Of a stretch of DNA of 22,839 bases, positions 16,540 through 22,839 are shown piece after piece. This DNA comes from a virus, in the IMG/VR virus record IMGVR_UViG_3300031746_002179, positions 1-22,839 of that record, one strand, 5' to 3'. A model generated the notes under the pieces. The model was not told the DNA's origin and searched no databases. It saw only the letters and a program-made list of their open reading frames with translations. The translations under genes were made by a program, and so were the position numbers. Positions within the stretch are counted from its first letter, which is position 1. Every line of letters begins with the position of its first letter.

Positions 16540-16680
16540 TTATGCCTCCTTTATTTTTTGATGATTAAACTTTTTCTTACTTTTTAATTTAATCGAATCT
16601 TTATTATCGCTTTCTTCGTTTAAATTCTTAAAATTCTTATCTTTTGATTCAGAAAAATACTCACACATTTTCTTTTCCAT
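16540..16680 (-). CDS. Small lysine-rich protein (46 aa)
   Basis: A 46-codon frame starts at ATG 16680, whose last base pair is shared with the stop of the upstream gene (TAATG), and ends one base before the tube protein ATG. It begins MEKKMCEYFSESKDKNFKNL and is highly charged, rich in Lys, Asn, Asp and Glu, with a KLKSKKK patch (about 32-38). No membrane segment or known family is seen. A TGAGG site lies about 5 bases before the ATG. The tube gene's ribosome binding site is inside this frame, so its translation could control entry to the tube gene. It is probably real, with no assigned function; it might act only as a leader. Confidence 0.6.
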   Translation of the reverse strand: MEKKMCEYFSESKDKNFKNLNEESDNKDSIKLKSKKKFNHQKIKEA

Positions 16681-17165
16681 TAAAACCTCACAGGAACGGT
16701 TAAATCCATTTGCCCCGTTAAATAAACATTTGTCGCTAGTCTACGCCCTACAAGAGTTACATTAGTTACGAGCATAGGTTGTGTGCAAAGACCATATAAC
16801 CCCGCGTTTTTATACGCTATTTTTGCCATATTATTTAATGCGCCCAAATGAACAAAAGTATCCCGCCCAATATTTAACGACTCCAAATATAAAAACAAAG
16901 TTATATTTATAAAAAATACACTGCATCCACATCTACTTCCCCCTCCTAACGCCGCTGATTCAGGTATTGCCCATCCTAATGTCATCGGTGTCATTGTTCC
17001 ATTATTAAATACAATTGCTAATGCAGGTTCTTGTGATGGTCTCATTTCATCATAATTATAAATATTTTTTAAATTCAGTTCTTCTCTGTGTTCTTCATAT
17101 AATTTTTCTAAATTTGCAATCACTGTTGTTATCTCTGCCCCTGTAGTAATATATTTATTTGCCAT
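16680..17165 (-). CDS. Tail terminator / tail completion protein candidate
   Basis: This is a 161-residue protein in the usual slot of the tail terminator, directly before the tail tube. It starts with a helical segment (TTVIANLEKLYEEHREELNL, about 14-33), then EPALAIVFNNGTMTP, and later FINITLFLYLESLNIG and LVTNVTLVGRRLATN, which look like beta strands. This alpha/beta layout resembles lambda gpU-like ring proteins that cap the finished tail and join it to the head. Sequence identity to a named family was not recognised. The start is 2 bases after the upstream stop, with a weak GCGG site, so coupling is likely. A GGGSRCGC segment (about 74-81) is notable. Confidence 0.6.
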   Translation of the reverse strand: MANKYITTGAEITTVIANLEKLYEEHREELNLKNIYNYDEMRPSQEPALAIVFNNGTMTPMTLGWAIPESAALGGGSRCGCSVFFINITLFLYLESLNIGRDTFVHLGALNNMAKIAYKNAGLYGLCTQPMLVTNVTLVGRRLATNVYLTGQMDLTVPVRF

Positions 17166-17167
17166 TA

Positions 17168-17815
17168 TTAAACCGCAGTATTTAAAACCCCTGTACTATT
17201 AAAAACTTCTTCAAAAGCCTGACTTACTGCTTTCGTAGTTATGTCTTCGATATTAGTTCGTTGCCCCTGTGTAAGTCTTACGAGAACATCATTATCTCCT
17301 ATTCTTTCAAGAAACATTAATAATGAATTTTTATTTGTTCTCTGTTCTTTTCCTACTTCTTTTCTACCGCCTTCCCATTGATCTGAATCTACACCATATT
17401 CCATTTTTACACTAGATTTTATAGAAGACTCACTACTCATCATTGATACTCTATTATAAACACTACCCTTCCCGCCGCCAAGAGCGTTAAAAACCGTATC
17501 TGTTAATCTTCCAAACACATCGAAACTATGGGCAATAGGAAATGTTCCTAATCTACCAATCTGAAATGTTGTACCTTCGGTCATCCATTTCTCTTTCCTC
17601 ATTTCATAAGCACTACTCGTATAAAATGGGCGTTCCCACCCTACCATATTTATATAATTATCTTTGAAATACTTATATACATTTCTTTTAATAGTTTGAA
17701 AATAAGATTCAGGAAGTTCATGGATAATATCAACCGCCATATTAGAAAATTTTCGTTTTAATTCAATTAAAGCCGCATCCCCTGTTTTACCATTAAAAGA
17801 TATATAAATAGACAT
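17168..17815 (-). CDS. Neck / head-tail joining protein candidate
   Basis: The 215-residue protein lies between the DUF1320-like connector and the tail-terminator candidate, the usual place for a neck or tail-completion protein (HK97 gp10-like or Mu gp37 position). The N-terminal half has helical, basic segments (ALIELKRKFSNMAVDIIHEL; SYFQTIKRNVYKYFKDNYI) and the motif MVGWERPFY. The second half contains SMMSSESSIKSSVKMEYG and VGKEQRTNKNSLLMFLERIG. No membrane segment or catalytic motif is visible. The start follows the previous stop by 2 bases and has only a weak site (GGTTAA), suggesting coupled translation. I do not recognise the family by sequence. Confidence 0.55.
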   Translation of the reverse strand: MSIYISFNGKTGDAALIELKRKFSNMAVDIIHELPESYFQTIKRNVYKYFKDNYINMVGWERPFYTSSAYEMRKEKWMTEGTTFQIGRLGTFPIAHSFDVFGRLTDTVFNALGGGKGSVYNRVSMMSSESSIKSSVKMEYGVDSDQWEGGRKEVGKEQRTNKNSLLMFLERIGDNDVLVRLTQGQRTNIEDITTKAVSQAFEEVFNSTGVLNTAV

Positions 17816-17817
17816 AT

Positions 17818-18357
17818 TTAACCATTTGAAAACGGTGTAATATTATTAGAAACTGCTGGTTTGCTATTTGTTACATTAGCAACCATATCATTCACTTCCT
17901 CAACACCTATTTCATTCTGAAAAAATGTAGAGGCGGTTTCCCAGCTAGGCCCCGTTGTAGCAGGTGATAAAAGAGAATATACACCGCTATTTACATTATC
18001 AATAAAAACCATTATAAAATCTTTGGCTTCCTGCAACCACCCCTGCGGTCCCGCAGGTAAAGCTTCATCATTAAAAGCCCTGAACATATCTCTATAAATT
18101 AAAAATGCCGTTATTCTAGGAGCAGCATACATAATTTCTGGATATTCTGTATAACTGATTAAAGGTATTTGAGCATTCTTAACAATTTTACGCAGCATAC
18201 TATCAATCATTTTACTTGCATCTAGTATGTATTCATCAACATCGCCAGTGGTCATATCATCTTGTTCTGTATCGCCTATTTTTATTTTTGCTTTAGCGAC
18301 CCGCAGTATGCGTTCAACCGTCTCTTGATTTGTATATGGAATTGCAATATAAGCCAT
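17818..18357 (-). CDS. Head-tail connector (DUF1320 / Mu gp36-like)
   Basis: This 179-residue protein probably sits under the portal and links head to tail. Its core matches the DUF1320/gp6-like adaptor layout: a short N-terminal part, DVDEYILDASKMIDSMLRKI (about 39-58, the 'v..ai.dAs..iD.yl' motif), PLISYTEYPEIMYAAPRITA, and LIYRDMFRAF. The C-terminal 50 residues are extended and polar. It lies 8 bases past the stop of the hypothetical gene, and its stop is 2 bases before the next start. The upstream site (TAGAAAAT) is weak, again pointing to coupled translation. The family call is inferred from the motif pattern and the Mu-like order of genes. Confidence 0.7.
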   Translation of the reverse strand: MAYIAIPYTNQETVERILRVAKAKIKIGDTEQDDMTTGDVDEYILDASKMIDSMLRKIVKNAQIPLISYTEYPEIMYAAPRITAFLIYRDMFRAFNDEALPAGPQGWLQEAKDFIMVFIDNVNSGVYSLLSPATTGPSWETASTFFQNEIGVEEVNDMVANVTNSKPAVSNNITPFSNG

Positions 18358-18365
18358 TTTATTTT

Positions 18366-18989
18366 CTATTTAGACGCAACCATTGCGCCAAGAGTTCGGA
18401 ATACATCTAATTTTGTATTCCCTTTTTCATCAACCATATTTATTAATTCAACAGGAGTCTTATCAAGAATATCTTCTCCTGTTCCTTCATTTATTTTTTC
18501 CAAATGCAATGTATTTTTAAATTCAATATTATTTCCATTAGCAATAGCAAATTTAGGCAATTTTGATTTTATTGAATCTATTTTTACACTATGTTCGCCA
18601 TCATTAATATTCCCAGAAATAATAGATTTTATCCTATTATTTTTTATATTCAATGCTTCTTGTGTATATAAAAATTCATCTACACATTCATCTTCATCTA
18701 CTTCGAATTCATTATTCGTTGGTTTGGTCAGATTATTTAATATTTGTGTTGCAGCCTCAATAGATTTTTTTAAACTTTCCACTACTGATTTTATTTCTTC
18801 ATTATTATTTGTATCTTGTTTATTAGTAATAAGTTGTGGTATAATTGGTTTATATAAATTCATTGCTATGTCTTTATTATTTATCTCTTCTATTTCGACA
18901 ATTTCTTTTGGCATACAAGTCTTTTCAAACTTTTCTCCATTAATTAAAATGACCAGATTCACTGGTCTTAAAATTTTTACCTTTGGCAT
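18366..18989 (-). CDS. Hypothetical head-region protein (207 aa)
   Basis: The protein is acidic and Asn/Lys/Ile-rich. It begins MPKVKILRPVNLVILINGEK with CMPKEIVEIEE after it. This resembles the short beta module ('vkvlrpv...Ge..eV...') found in phage proteins encoded just after the capsid gene, such as Mu gp35-type proteins. Residues of about 62-90 (EEIKSVVESLKKSIEAATQI) could form a coiled coil. The rest (TPVELINMVDEKGNTKLDVF) is predicted helical. The AGAGGAG site supports ATG 18989, placed after the terminator that follows the capsid gene, so expression depends on read-through or on an unseen promoter. A head-completion or capsid-vertex role is possible. No firm family is recognised. Confidence 0.65.
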   Translation of the reverse strand: MPKVKILRPVNLVILINGEKFEKTCMPKEIVEIEEINNKDIAMNLYKPIIPQLITNKQDTNNNEEIKSVVESLKKSIEAATQILNNLTKPTNNEFEVDEDECVDEFLYTQEALNIKNNRIKSIISGNINDGEHSVKIDSIKSKLPKFAIANGNNIEFKNTLHLEKINEGTGEDILDKTPVELINMVDEKGNTKLDVFRTLGAMVASK

Positions 18990-19014
18990 TTTATTCTCCT
19001 CTGGTATTTTTATT

Positions 19015-19051
19015 CAAAAAAGGGGAGGAAGCCTTGTAAGCAACCTCCCCT
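19015..19051 (-). terminator. Intrinsic terminator after the major capsid gene
   Basis: AGGGGAGG (19021-19028) pairs with CCTCCCCT (19044-19051), an 8-bp GC-rich stem. On the transcribed strand it is followed by a run of T (TTTTTTGAAT, 19020 downward). The hairpin begins about 28 bases past the capsid stop. It should reduce transcription into the downstream connector genes and so set a high capsid-to-connector ratio. Confidence 0.85.
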
Positions 19052-19078
19052 CTAGTATGACGCAAAATTTAAAATAAA

Positions 19079-20080
19079 TTATACGCCAAGAACATTCGCA
19101 ATTACATAACCAGCATTCACGTTAGTTACTTTCGGAGCCAGCTTTTTCCATACTGCAACTAAACTACATTGTCTACGGTCGCCTTCTAATCCACGCCCGC
19201 GATAAACCGTAAACGGTTTCGGTACAAAATTACGCCCAAGAGTCAGTTTATCATTTGGCTGCACATAAGCCATAATAACCTGCTGCATGAAAGGAAGAAC
19301 CGCATCCACATCATACATAATATTCGTGAACGCTTCAACGTCCCATGTCCCCGTATTAACTACGGCATCGGACATAAGAATACGAAGACCACGAAGACTC
19401 GGTATAGGCATACCATCTGTAACTACACCCTGTGATGTACGTTTCAGAATATCTATTACTGTTGAATTATTAAGAACAACTTCGTAAGTATCAGTATTCA
19501 TTACAAGCACATTTGGTCTACGCCCAATATTTCTTGCAATGGTACGAATACCAGTGGACAAATTACCAAGAATATTGGCATTTGCACCGGTAGCCCAATT
19601 TGTAAGAGCAGCTAATAGTGTATAATAATTTGCACCAGCCGATTTAATCGCAGTTGTGATCTCATTAGAGATCAATATTTCCTGCGTTAAACGCACTTTT
19701 TGTGACAAATATTCAGCTTCATCCGCAAATGGATCAATATCACGAGCCGCATTACGCACTGAATCATCTGATACCCAACCCTCAAGAGCATACTCTTCCG
19801 CGCTATATGTATCTTCGTCGTATTGAAGAGCAGATTGTTCTGGAAGGGCTGTTTCTCCACGCGGAGGAGCACCCTTAAAATATCCTTTACGTGAATACAC
19901 TCTATATTTTGCTGAATCTTTCCTTACTGCTAATTCAGGAAGTAATTCATCTAATACGAGCACATTATCACGGAAACCTACGACGAACTGTTCTAACCAT
20001 TCGTCTCTTTGAAGATGCGGCGTATTGGAATCTACCTGTGTGGGTTCGCCAAACCGTTTAGTCATATATTTATCTGGCAT
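19079..20080 (-). CDS. Major capsid protein (HK97 fold)
   Basis: This 333-residue protein has the expected features of HK97-fold coat proteins. It has an N-terminal arm (to about residue 40), an E-loop region with KYRVYSRKGYFKGAPPRGE, then QYDEDTYSAEEYALEGWVSD (about 87-106). The spine helix (SQKVRLTQEILISNEITTAI) follows, and the later RPNVLVMNTDTYEVVLN and ILMSDAVVNTG segments are typical of the P and A domains. The end contains RQCSLVAVWKKLAP. The site GGAGG precedes ATG 20080. The gene lies after protease, scaffold and decoration genes, and a strong terminator follows. Composition is more GC-rich than the tail-tip genes, as often seen for highly expressed coat genes. The family assignment is confident, the subfamily is not. 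Confidence 0.9.
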   Translation of the reverse strand: MPDKYMTKRFGEPTQVDSNTPHLQRDEWLEQFVVGFRDNVLVLDELLPELAVRKDSAKYRVYSRKGYFKGAPPRGETALPEQSALQYDEDTYSAEEYALEGWVSDDSVRNAARDIDPFADEAEYLSQKVRLTQEILISNEITTAIKSAGANYYTLLAALTNWATGANANILGNLSTGIRTIARNIGRRPNVLVMNTDTYEVVLNNSTVIDILKRTSQGVVTDGMPIPSLRGLRILMSDAVVNTGTWDVEAFTNIMYDVDAVLPFMQQVIMAYVQPNDKLTLGRNFVPKPFTVYRGRGLEGDRRQCSLVAVWKKLAPKVTNVNAGYVIANVLGV

Positions 20081-20120
20081 AATTAATTAAACCTCCAAGT
20101 AATCAATAATTAATATTAAA

Positions 20121-20540
20121 TTACGCTGTCGCGGCATGAGCAGTGGCACAACAATCGCGGTACCACAGAACATAACCATCGGCAGTAGCGTCATCCATAG
20201 CATAACCAGTCGCCGTGTCAACTCTTGGTGTTGCTCTTTTGACTTGTCCATTATCAGCGTAACAAATAGCATCACCATAAAGAATAGCATCACTATCACT
20301 ATCTACTTTAGACTTCCACATAGGAGCAAACAAATGAATAGAAGCATATTCGCCCTCTACCATTTTACCCTGACTCCAACCCATACCATATTCAGCATAA
20401 TCACACAAACGGCAAGAACTTTCGGCAGTACCAAAAGTAACAACCGATCCTTCATCTCCATCTTCTTGCGCCAATAACGTTACAATCACGGTCCCAGGAA
20501 CAGGACCTCGATCTTTCATTGAACTTGGAACGCTACACAT
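20121..20540 (-). CDS. Capsid decoration protein candidate (cysteine-rich)
   Basis: The 139-residue protein precedes the capsid gene, where Mu- and lambda-like phages often encode decoration proteins. It has the DUF2190/gpD-like layout of an extended N-terminus (DRGPVPGTVIV), a beta core with GEYASIHLFAPMW, and ILYGDAICYADNGQVKRATP followed by TGYAMDDATADGYVLWY. Six cysteines in 139 residues (2, 43, 46, 93, 130, 131), including CRLC and CC, are unusual for such a protein and could cross-link capsomers or bind metal. An AAGGAAGG site supports ATG 20540. Its role would be to stabilise the expanded capsid. The family call is from pattern and position; the cysteines are seen directly. Confidence 0.65.
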   Translation of the reverse strand: MCSVPSSMKDRGPVPGTVIVTLLAQEDGDEGSVVTFGTAESSCRLCDYAEYGMGWSQGKMVEGEYASIHLFAPMWKSKVDSDSDAILYGDAICYADNGQVKRATPRVDTATGYAMDDATADGYVLWYRDCCATAHAATA

Positions 20541-20580
20541 AGTTTATCCTTCCTTTTGCAGGTTAATATTATTACTATAA

Positions 20581-21225
20581 TTATTCTTTAGATACTTTCG
20601 TATTATAAGCTTTTATTTTCCCATCTTTCAACATACGGTTATACGCATCACGGAAAGAAAGTTTATTGGTTTCTGCAAATGTTTTTACCATATCCACATC
20701 TTTCTGATGATCGCTGGTTGTTGCTGTTTGCATAGGTTCTTCAGTTGTAATTGTATCGCCAAGTTGAATAGTAGGAACTGATTCAGCCAAAGTAATCAAA
20801 CAATCTGCAACTGTATTTAATTTTTCAGAAACCTTACCGTCTTTGTCTTTTTCACTAAATTTAAATGTTGACGCGCCAAAATTAACACTCAATAGTTCGG
20901 ATAACTTTGTAACCACTACAGACGGTGTTCCACTGTCCTGTAGTCTATTACAAACTTCTCGAACATCGGAAAGACGATTTTTTTCCGTAAGTTCTTTAAT
21001 TGTGTTTTCCTGTTCTTTCAGTTTTTTTGCAATCTCTTCATTCATGGTTTTATCACCGCCCTCTGTTTTTGGTTTAAGAGGGTCTGAAAGTGTAACAGTT
21101 GGCTCGATAGCCGGAATAACCGGTTTCGCTACTTTCAACGCATCATTTTCCTCACCAAGAGTTTTCAGAGCCTCAATCAACTCATCCGAAGTTTTGTCTT
21201 TATATTGCTCAACACTAAAAGGCAT
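20581..21225 (-). CDS. Scaffolding protein candidate
   Basis: The 214-residue protein lies between the protease and decoration genes. It begins with a short helical part (DELIEALKTLGEENDALKVA, about 14-33), then a Pro/Thr-rich linker. From Met61 there is a heptad-like charged helix (NEEIAKKLKEQENTIKELTE), the usual makeup of a scaffold. The region NRLQDSGTPSVVVTKLSELL and the C-terminus (FAETNKLSFRDAYNRMLKDG) resemble the C-terminal portion of Mu I/Z-type proteins, which also serve as scaffold. It is acidic and highly soluble, with no membrane segment. An AAGGAGGG site precedes ATG 21225. It is probably digested by the upstream protease during head maturation. The function is inferred from order and coiled coil. 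Confidence 0.7.
   Translation of the reverse strand: MPFSVEQYKDKTSDELIEALKTLGEENDALKVAKPVIPAIEPTVTLSDPLKPKTEGGDKTMNEEIAKKLKEQENTIKELTEKNRLSDVREVCNRLQDSGTPSVVVTKLSELLSVNFGASTFKFSEKDKDGKVSEKLNTVADCLITLAESVPTIQLGDTITTEEPMQTATTSDHQKDVDMVKTFAETNKLSFRDAYNRMLKDGKIKAYNTKVSKE
21043..21062 (-). promoter_or_regulatory. Possible internal start of a shorter scaffold form
   Basis: Codon 61 of the scaffold frame is ATG (21045), preceded by GAGGGCGGTGATAAAACC. The G-rich part is about 10-14 bases away, which is a workable ribosome binding site. The coiled coil begins exactly at this Met. A nested short scaffold is known in lambda (Nu3) and Mu (Z). Here it is inference from position only. Confidence 0.3.
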
Positions 21226-21235
21226 AAGCCCTCCT

Positions 21236-22839
21236 TTATTGGTTATTTTTGGTTACAAACCACACTTTTTCTTTTATTTCTGAAAGCGTTATAGGAGCTA
21301 GTCCAGGTATCCACGGGCGATTCGTAAGCCCACCCCCTTTTAACGTGGGGCCAAAAGTTTTACCTGTTTCTCTATCAATAAAATTATCAGTATATTCAGA
21401 AGAGAAATATTTGAATTCTTTATTCTTTAAAGATTCTATTCCTCTTACTGTGGGTTCTACAAGTCCAATTAAAACCGTTTTCATACCGTTAATATCTCTT
21501 TTTGTCTTTCCTAAATTTTTTACCCATGCCGCCGCCGGTAATTCAGGTAGATGACTATAATCAAATGATATTTCTCTTTGAACCACATTATCTTTAAAAT
21601 TTTTAATAATACTATCTATTGTGTCTTCCGTTACTGAAAAATCACCATAGATTTCGTGATGATAATTACCTTCTCTTAACATTTCTATTTTTAATTGCCC
21701 ATTACTCATACTGGAAAGATCATATTCTGTATTATCGCTGAATAAATGATTTCCAACTTCATAAAAAAGCATACTACCAATTTCTTCAAATTTGGATTCT
21801 CCATCTTCTTTAGAAATAAACTTTACCACGTCTACATTTATATTCCCTGAACTATTAAAATAAATCAACGCATCTCTTTTTGCGGCTTCATAATTCAATG
21901 TTTCCAAAAATTTAAAAAATACATTAGTTCCATCTTTAAATCTTAACGCTATAAATTCAGTAAGTTTTTCTATTTTCATATTAGGATATTTTTTATGCAC
22001 GGCTCTGCGAATTTTTTGTTGTAATGCGGCTAACGTACCTTTATACCACGAAGGAGAGGATTTATAAGCTGAACAACGAGAAAGCGCATCCTGGGCTTGA
22101 TTTCTGGAATTTATAGGAAAATGATCCTTTTTATCTTTTACATCAGAACTCTCCGCAGGAAATACAACATCACCACGATTCCTTAATTTAGCTTTAGGGT
22201 CTAATTTACGCGCAGCTAAATTAATAATCATTTCTGCAACCGAATTATCGTTTTCATATACTTTTAAAGCAGGATATTTACTTTTGATTTCATTAAATCT
22301 CTGTTCTTGTTTATCTATATCTTCAATATTTGTAAGACCAATAACCATTATTTCTGCTTGCCGTTCATTCTTTATTTCAATTTGTTTTTCAGTATAATAT
22401 TTATTATTTGTCGAAATTACAGGAATATCTTTCGTAATATCCGCAATAGAAGAATCAAATGTATGATTGTGCATATTATCTATCATACCCGTATCTGCAT
22501 TTTTTATTCCACCGAGATTTGTATAAGCACTTAACGATAATACTTTAGAATCCAAAGTAAGATGTATAGCATGAATATGATTATCTACGTTTCCATTTAT
22601 ACCAGTGGTCATTCCAATAAGTTCAGACCCCCAATTTAACGCCATAACTATATAATCATGTGAATGTTTATTATCCTTTGAAGTCGTACCAAGATAACTA
22701 TATTTACTATCGGCGAATCTTTTAATCAAACCATCAACTTCAACTAATGTCTTTAAATCAGAAAGAAAATCACGGCTAATTTCAATAAAAGTAAGGTCTG
22801 GTTTATTTAATTTATTTTTTAAACAATTAGAAAGTTCTA
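21236..22839 (-). CDS. Mu I-like prohead protease with extra N-terminal domains, 5' end beyond window
   Basis: The frame is open from the stop at 21236 to the right edge (533 residues visible). The first in-frame candidate start is only a TTG at 22729 with no ribosome binding site, so the true start lies outside the window. Residue numbers here count from that TTG. H-x-H motifs occur at 22-24, 51-53 and 87-89 in a beta-like repeat. Then KDHFPINSRNQAQDALSRCS and SPSWYKGTLAALQQKI (about 200-240) resemble DUF6582. The C-terminal part from about 386 is the Mu I-type protease: FDYSH (389-393), PAAAWVKNL, VEPTVRG, KYFSSEY (440-446) and GGGLTNRPWIPG. His393 and Ser443/444 could be the catalytic pair. 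It would process scaffold and itself. It is followed by the scaffold gene after 10 bases. Confidence 0.85.
   Translation of the reverse strand, partial: ELSNCLKNKLNKPDLTFIEISRDFLSDLKTLVEVDGLIKRFADSKYSYLGTTSKDNKHSHDYIVMALNWGSELIGMTTGINGNVDNHIHAIHLTLDSKVLSLSAYTNLGGIKNADTGMIDNMHNHTFDSSIADITKDIPVISTNNKYYTEKQIEIKNERQAEIMVIGLTNIEDIDKQEQRFNEIKSKYPALKVYENDNSVAEMIINLAARKLDPKAKLRNRGDVVFPAESSDVKDKKDHFPINSRNQAQDALSRCSAYKSSPSWYKGTLAALQQKIRRAVHKKYPNMKIEKLTEFIALRFKDGTNVFFKFLETLNYEAAKRDALIYFNSSGNINVDVVKFISKEDGESKFEEIGSMLFYEVGNHLFSDNTEYDLSSMSNGQLKIEMLREGNYHHEIYGDFSVTEDTIDSIIKNFKDNVVQREISFDYSHLPELPAAAWVKNLGKTKRDINGMKTVLIGLVEPTVRGIESLKNKEFKYFSSEYTDNFIDRETGKTFGPTLKGGGLTNRPWIPGLAPITLSEIKEKVWFVTKNNQ

Noticed and set aside
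18262-19077. Long plus-strand open frame of about 270 codons
   Set aside because: It lies opposite the connector and hypothetical genes, crosses the capsid terminator hairpin, and has no ribosome binding site. Its protein is a low-complexity Phe/Ser/Ile-rich string typical of the antisense of AT-rich coding DNA.
20087-20299. Minus-strand 70-codon frame overlapping the end of the decoration gene
   Set aside because: It overlaps the decoration protein in another frame, has a Met/Leu/Val-rich hydrophobic product that arises from the frame shift of a coding region, and lacks its own ribosome binding site.
22727-22729. TTG as the true start of the protease
   Set aside because: There is no Shine-Dalgarno site before it and the same frame stays open to the right edge, so the gene is better treated as 5'-truncated.

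Overview
This window looks like the head-and-tail structural block of a tailed double-stranded DNA phage or prophage. Every gene is on the minus strand, so transcription runs from the right edge (22839) to the left edge (1). The DNA is AT-rich, and most genes start at ATG after a purine-rich AGGAG-type ribosome binding site. That fits a low-GC bacterial host that uses Shine-Dalgarno initiation, but nothing here identifies the host. There is no integrase, repressor, terminase, replication or recognisable endolysin gene, no tRNA, no CRISPR array and no insertion sequence. Every gap between genes is shorter than about 100 bases.

Head module (22839 to about 16680). A Mu-I-type prohead protease runs off the right edge and carries unusual N-terminal domains. 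It is followed by a scaffold-like coiled-coil protein, a cysteine-rich capsid decoration protein and an HK97-fold major capsid protein. A strong intrinsic terminator lies directly after the capsid gene. Past it come a hypothetical protein, a DUF1320/gp36-like head-tail connector, a neck or tail-completion candidate and a tail-terminator candidate, all nearly touching.

Tail module (about 16680 to 9026). A 46-codon lysine-rich gene precedes the tail tube protein, which is followed by a second intrinsic terminator with a perfect 15-bp stem. Next are two short genes in the position and relative frame of lambda G and T, which look like a programmed -1 frameshift pair. The 1784-residue tape measure protein follows. 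One tube protein, no visible sheath gene and a long tape measure suggest a long, flexible, non-contractile tail.

Tail-tip and fibre module (9024 to 1). This holds two beta-rich fibre proteins with a small DXD-containing protein between them that resembles a reduced GT-A glycosyltransferase. Then come three very small genes, one encoding a holin-like membrane protein. Two large proteins with related C-termini and a multidomain protein (transthyretin-like N-terminus, DUF2793-like C-terminus) follow, and a last partial gene is cut by the left edge.

The most interesting points are the likely G/GT-type frameshift, the GT-like protein inside the fibre cassette, the composition break within the large fibre gene, the paralogous tail-tip pair, and the histidine-rich and DUF6582-like domains attached to the protease.
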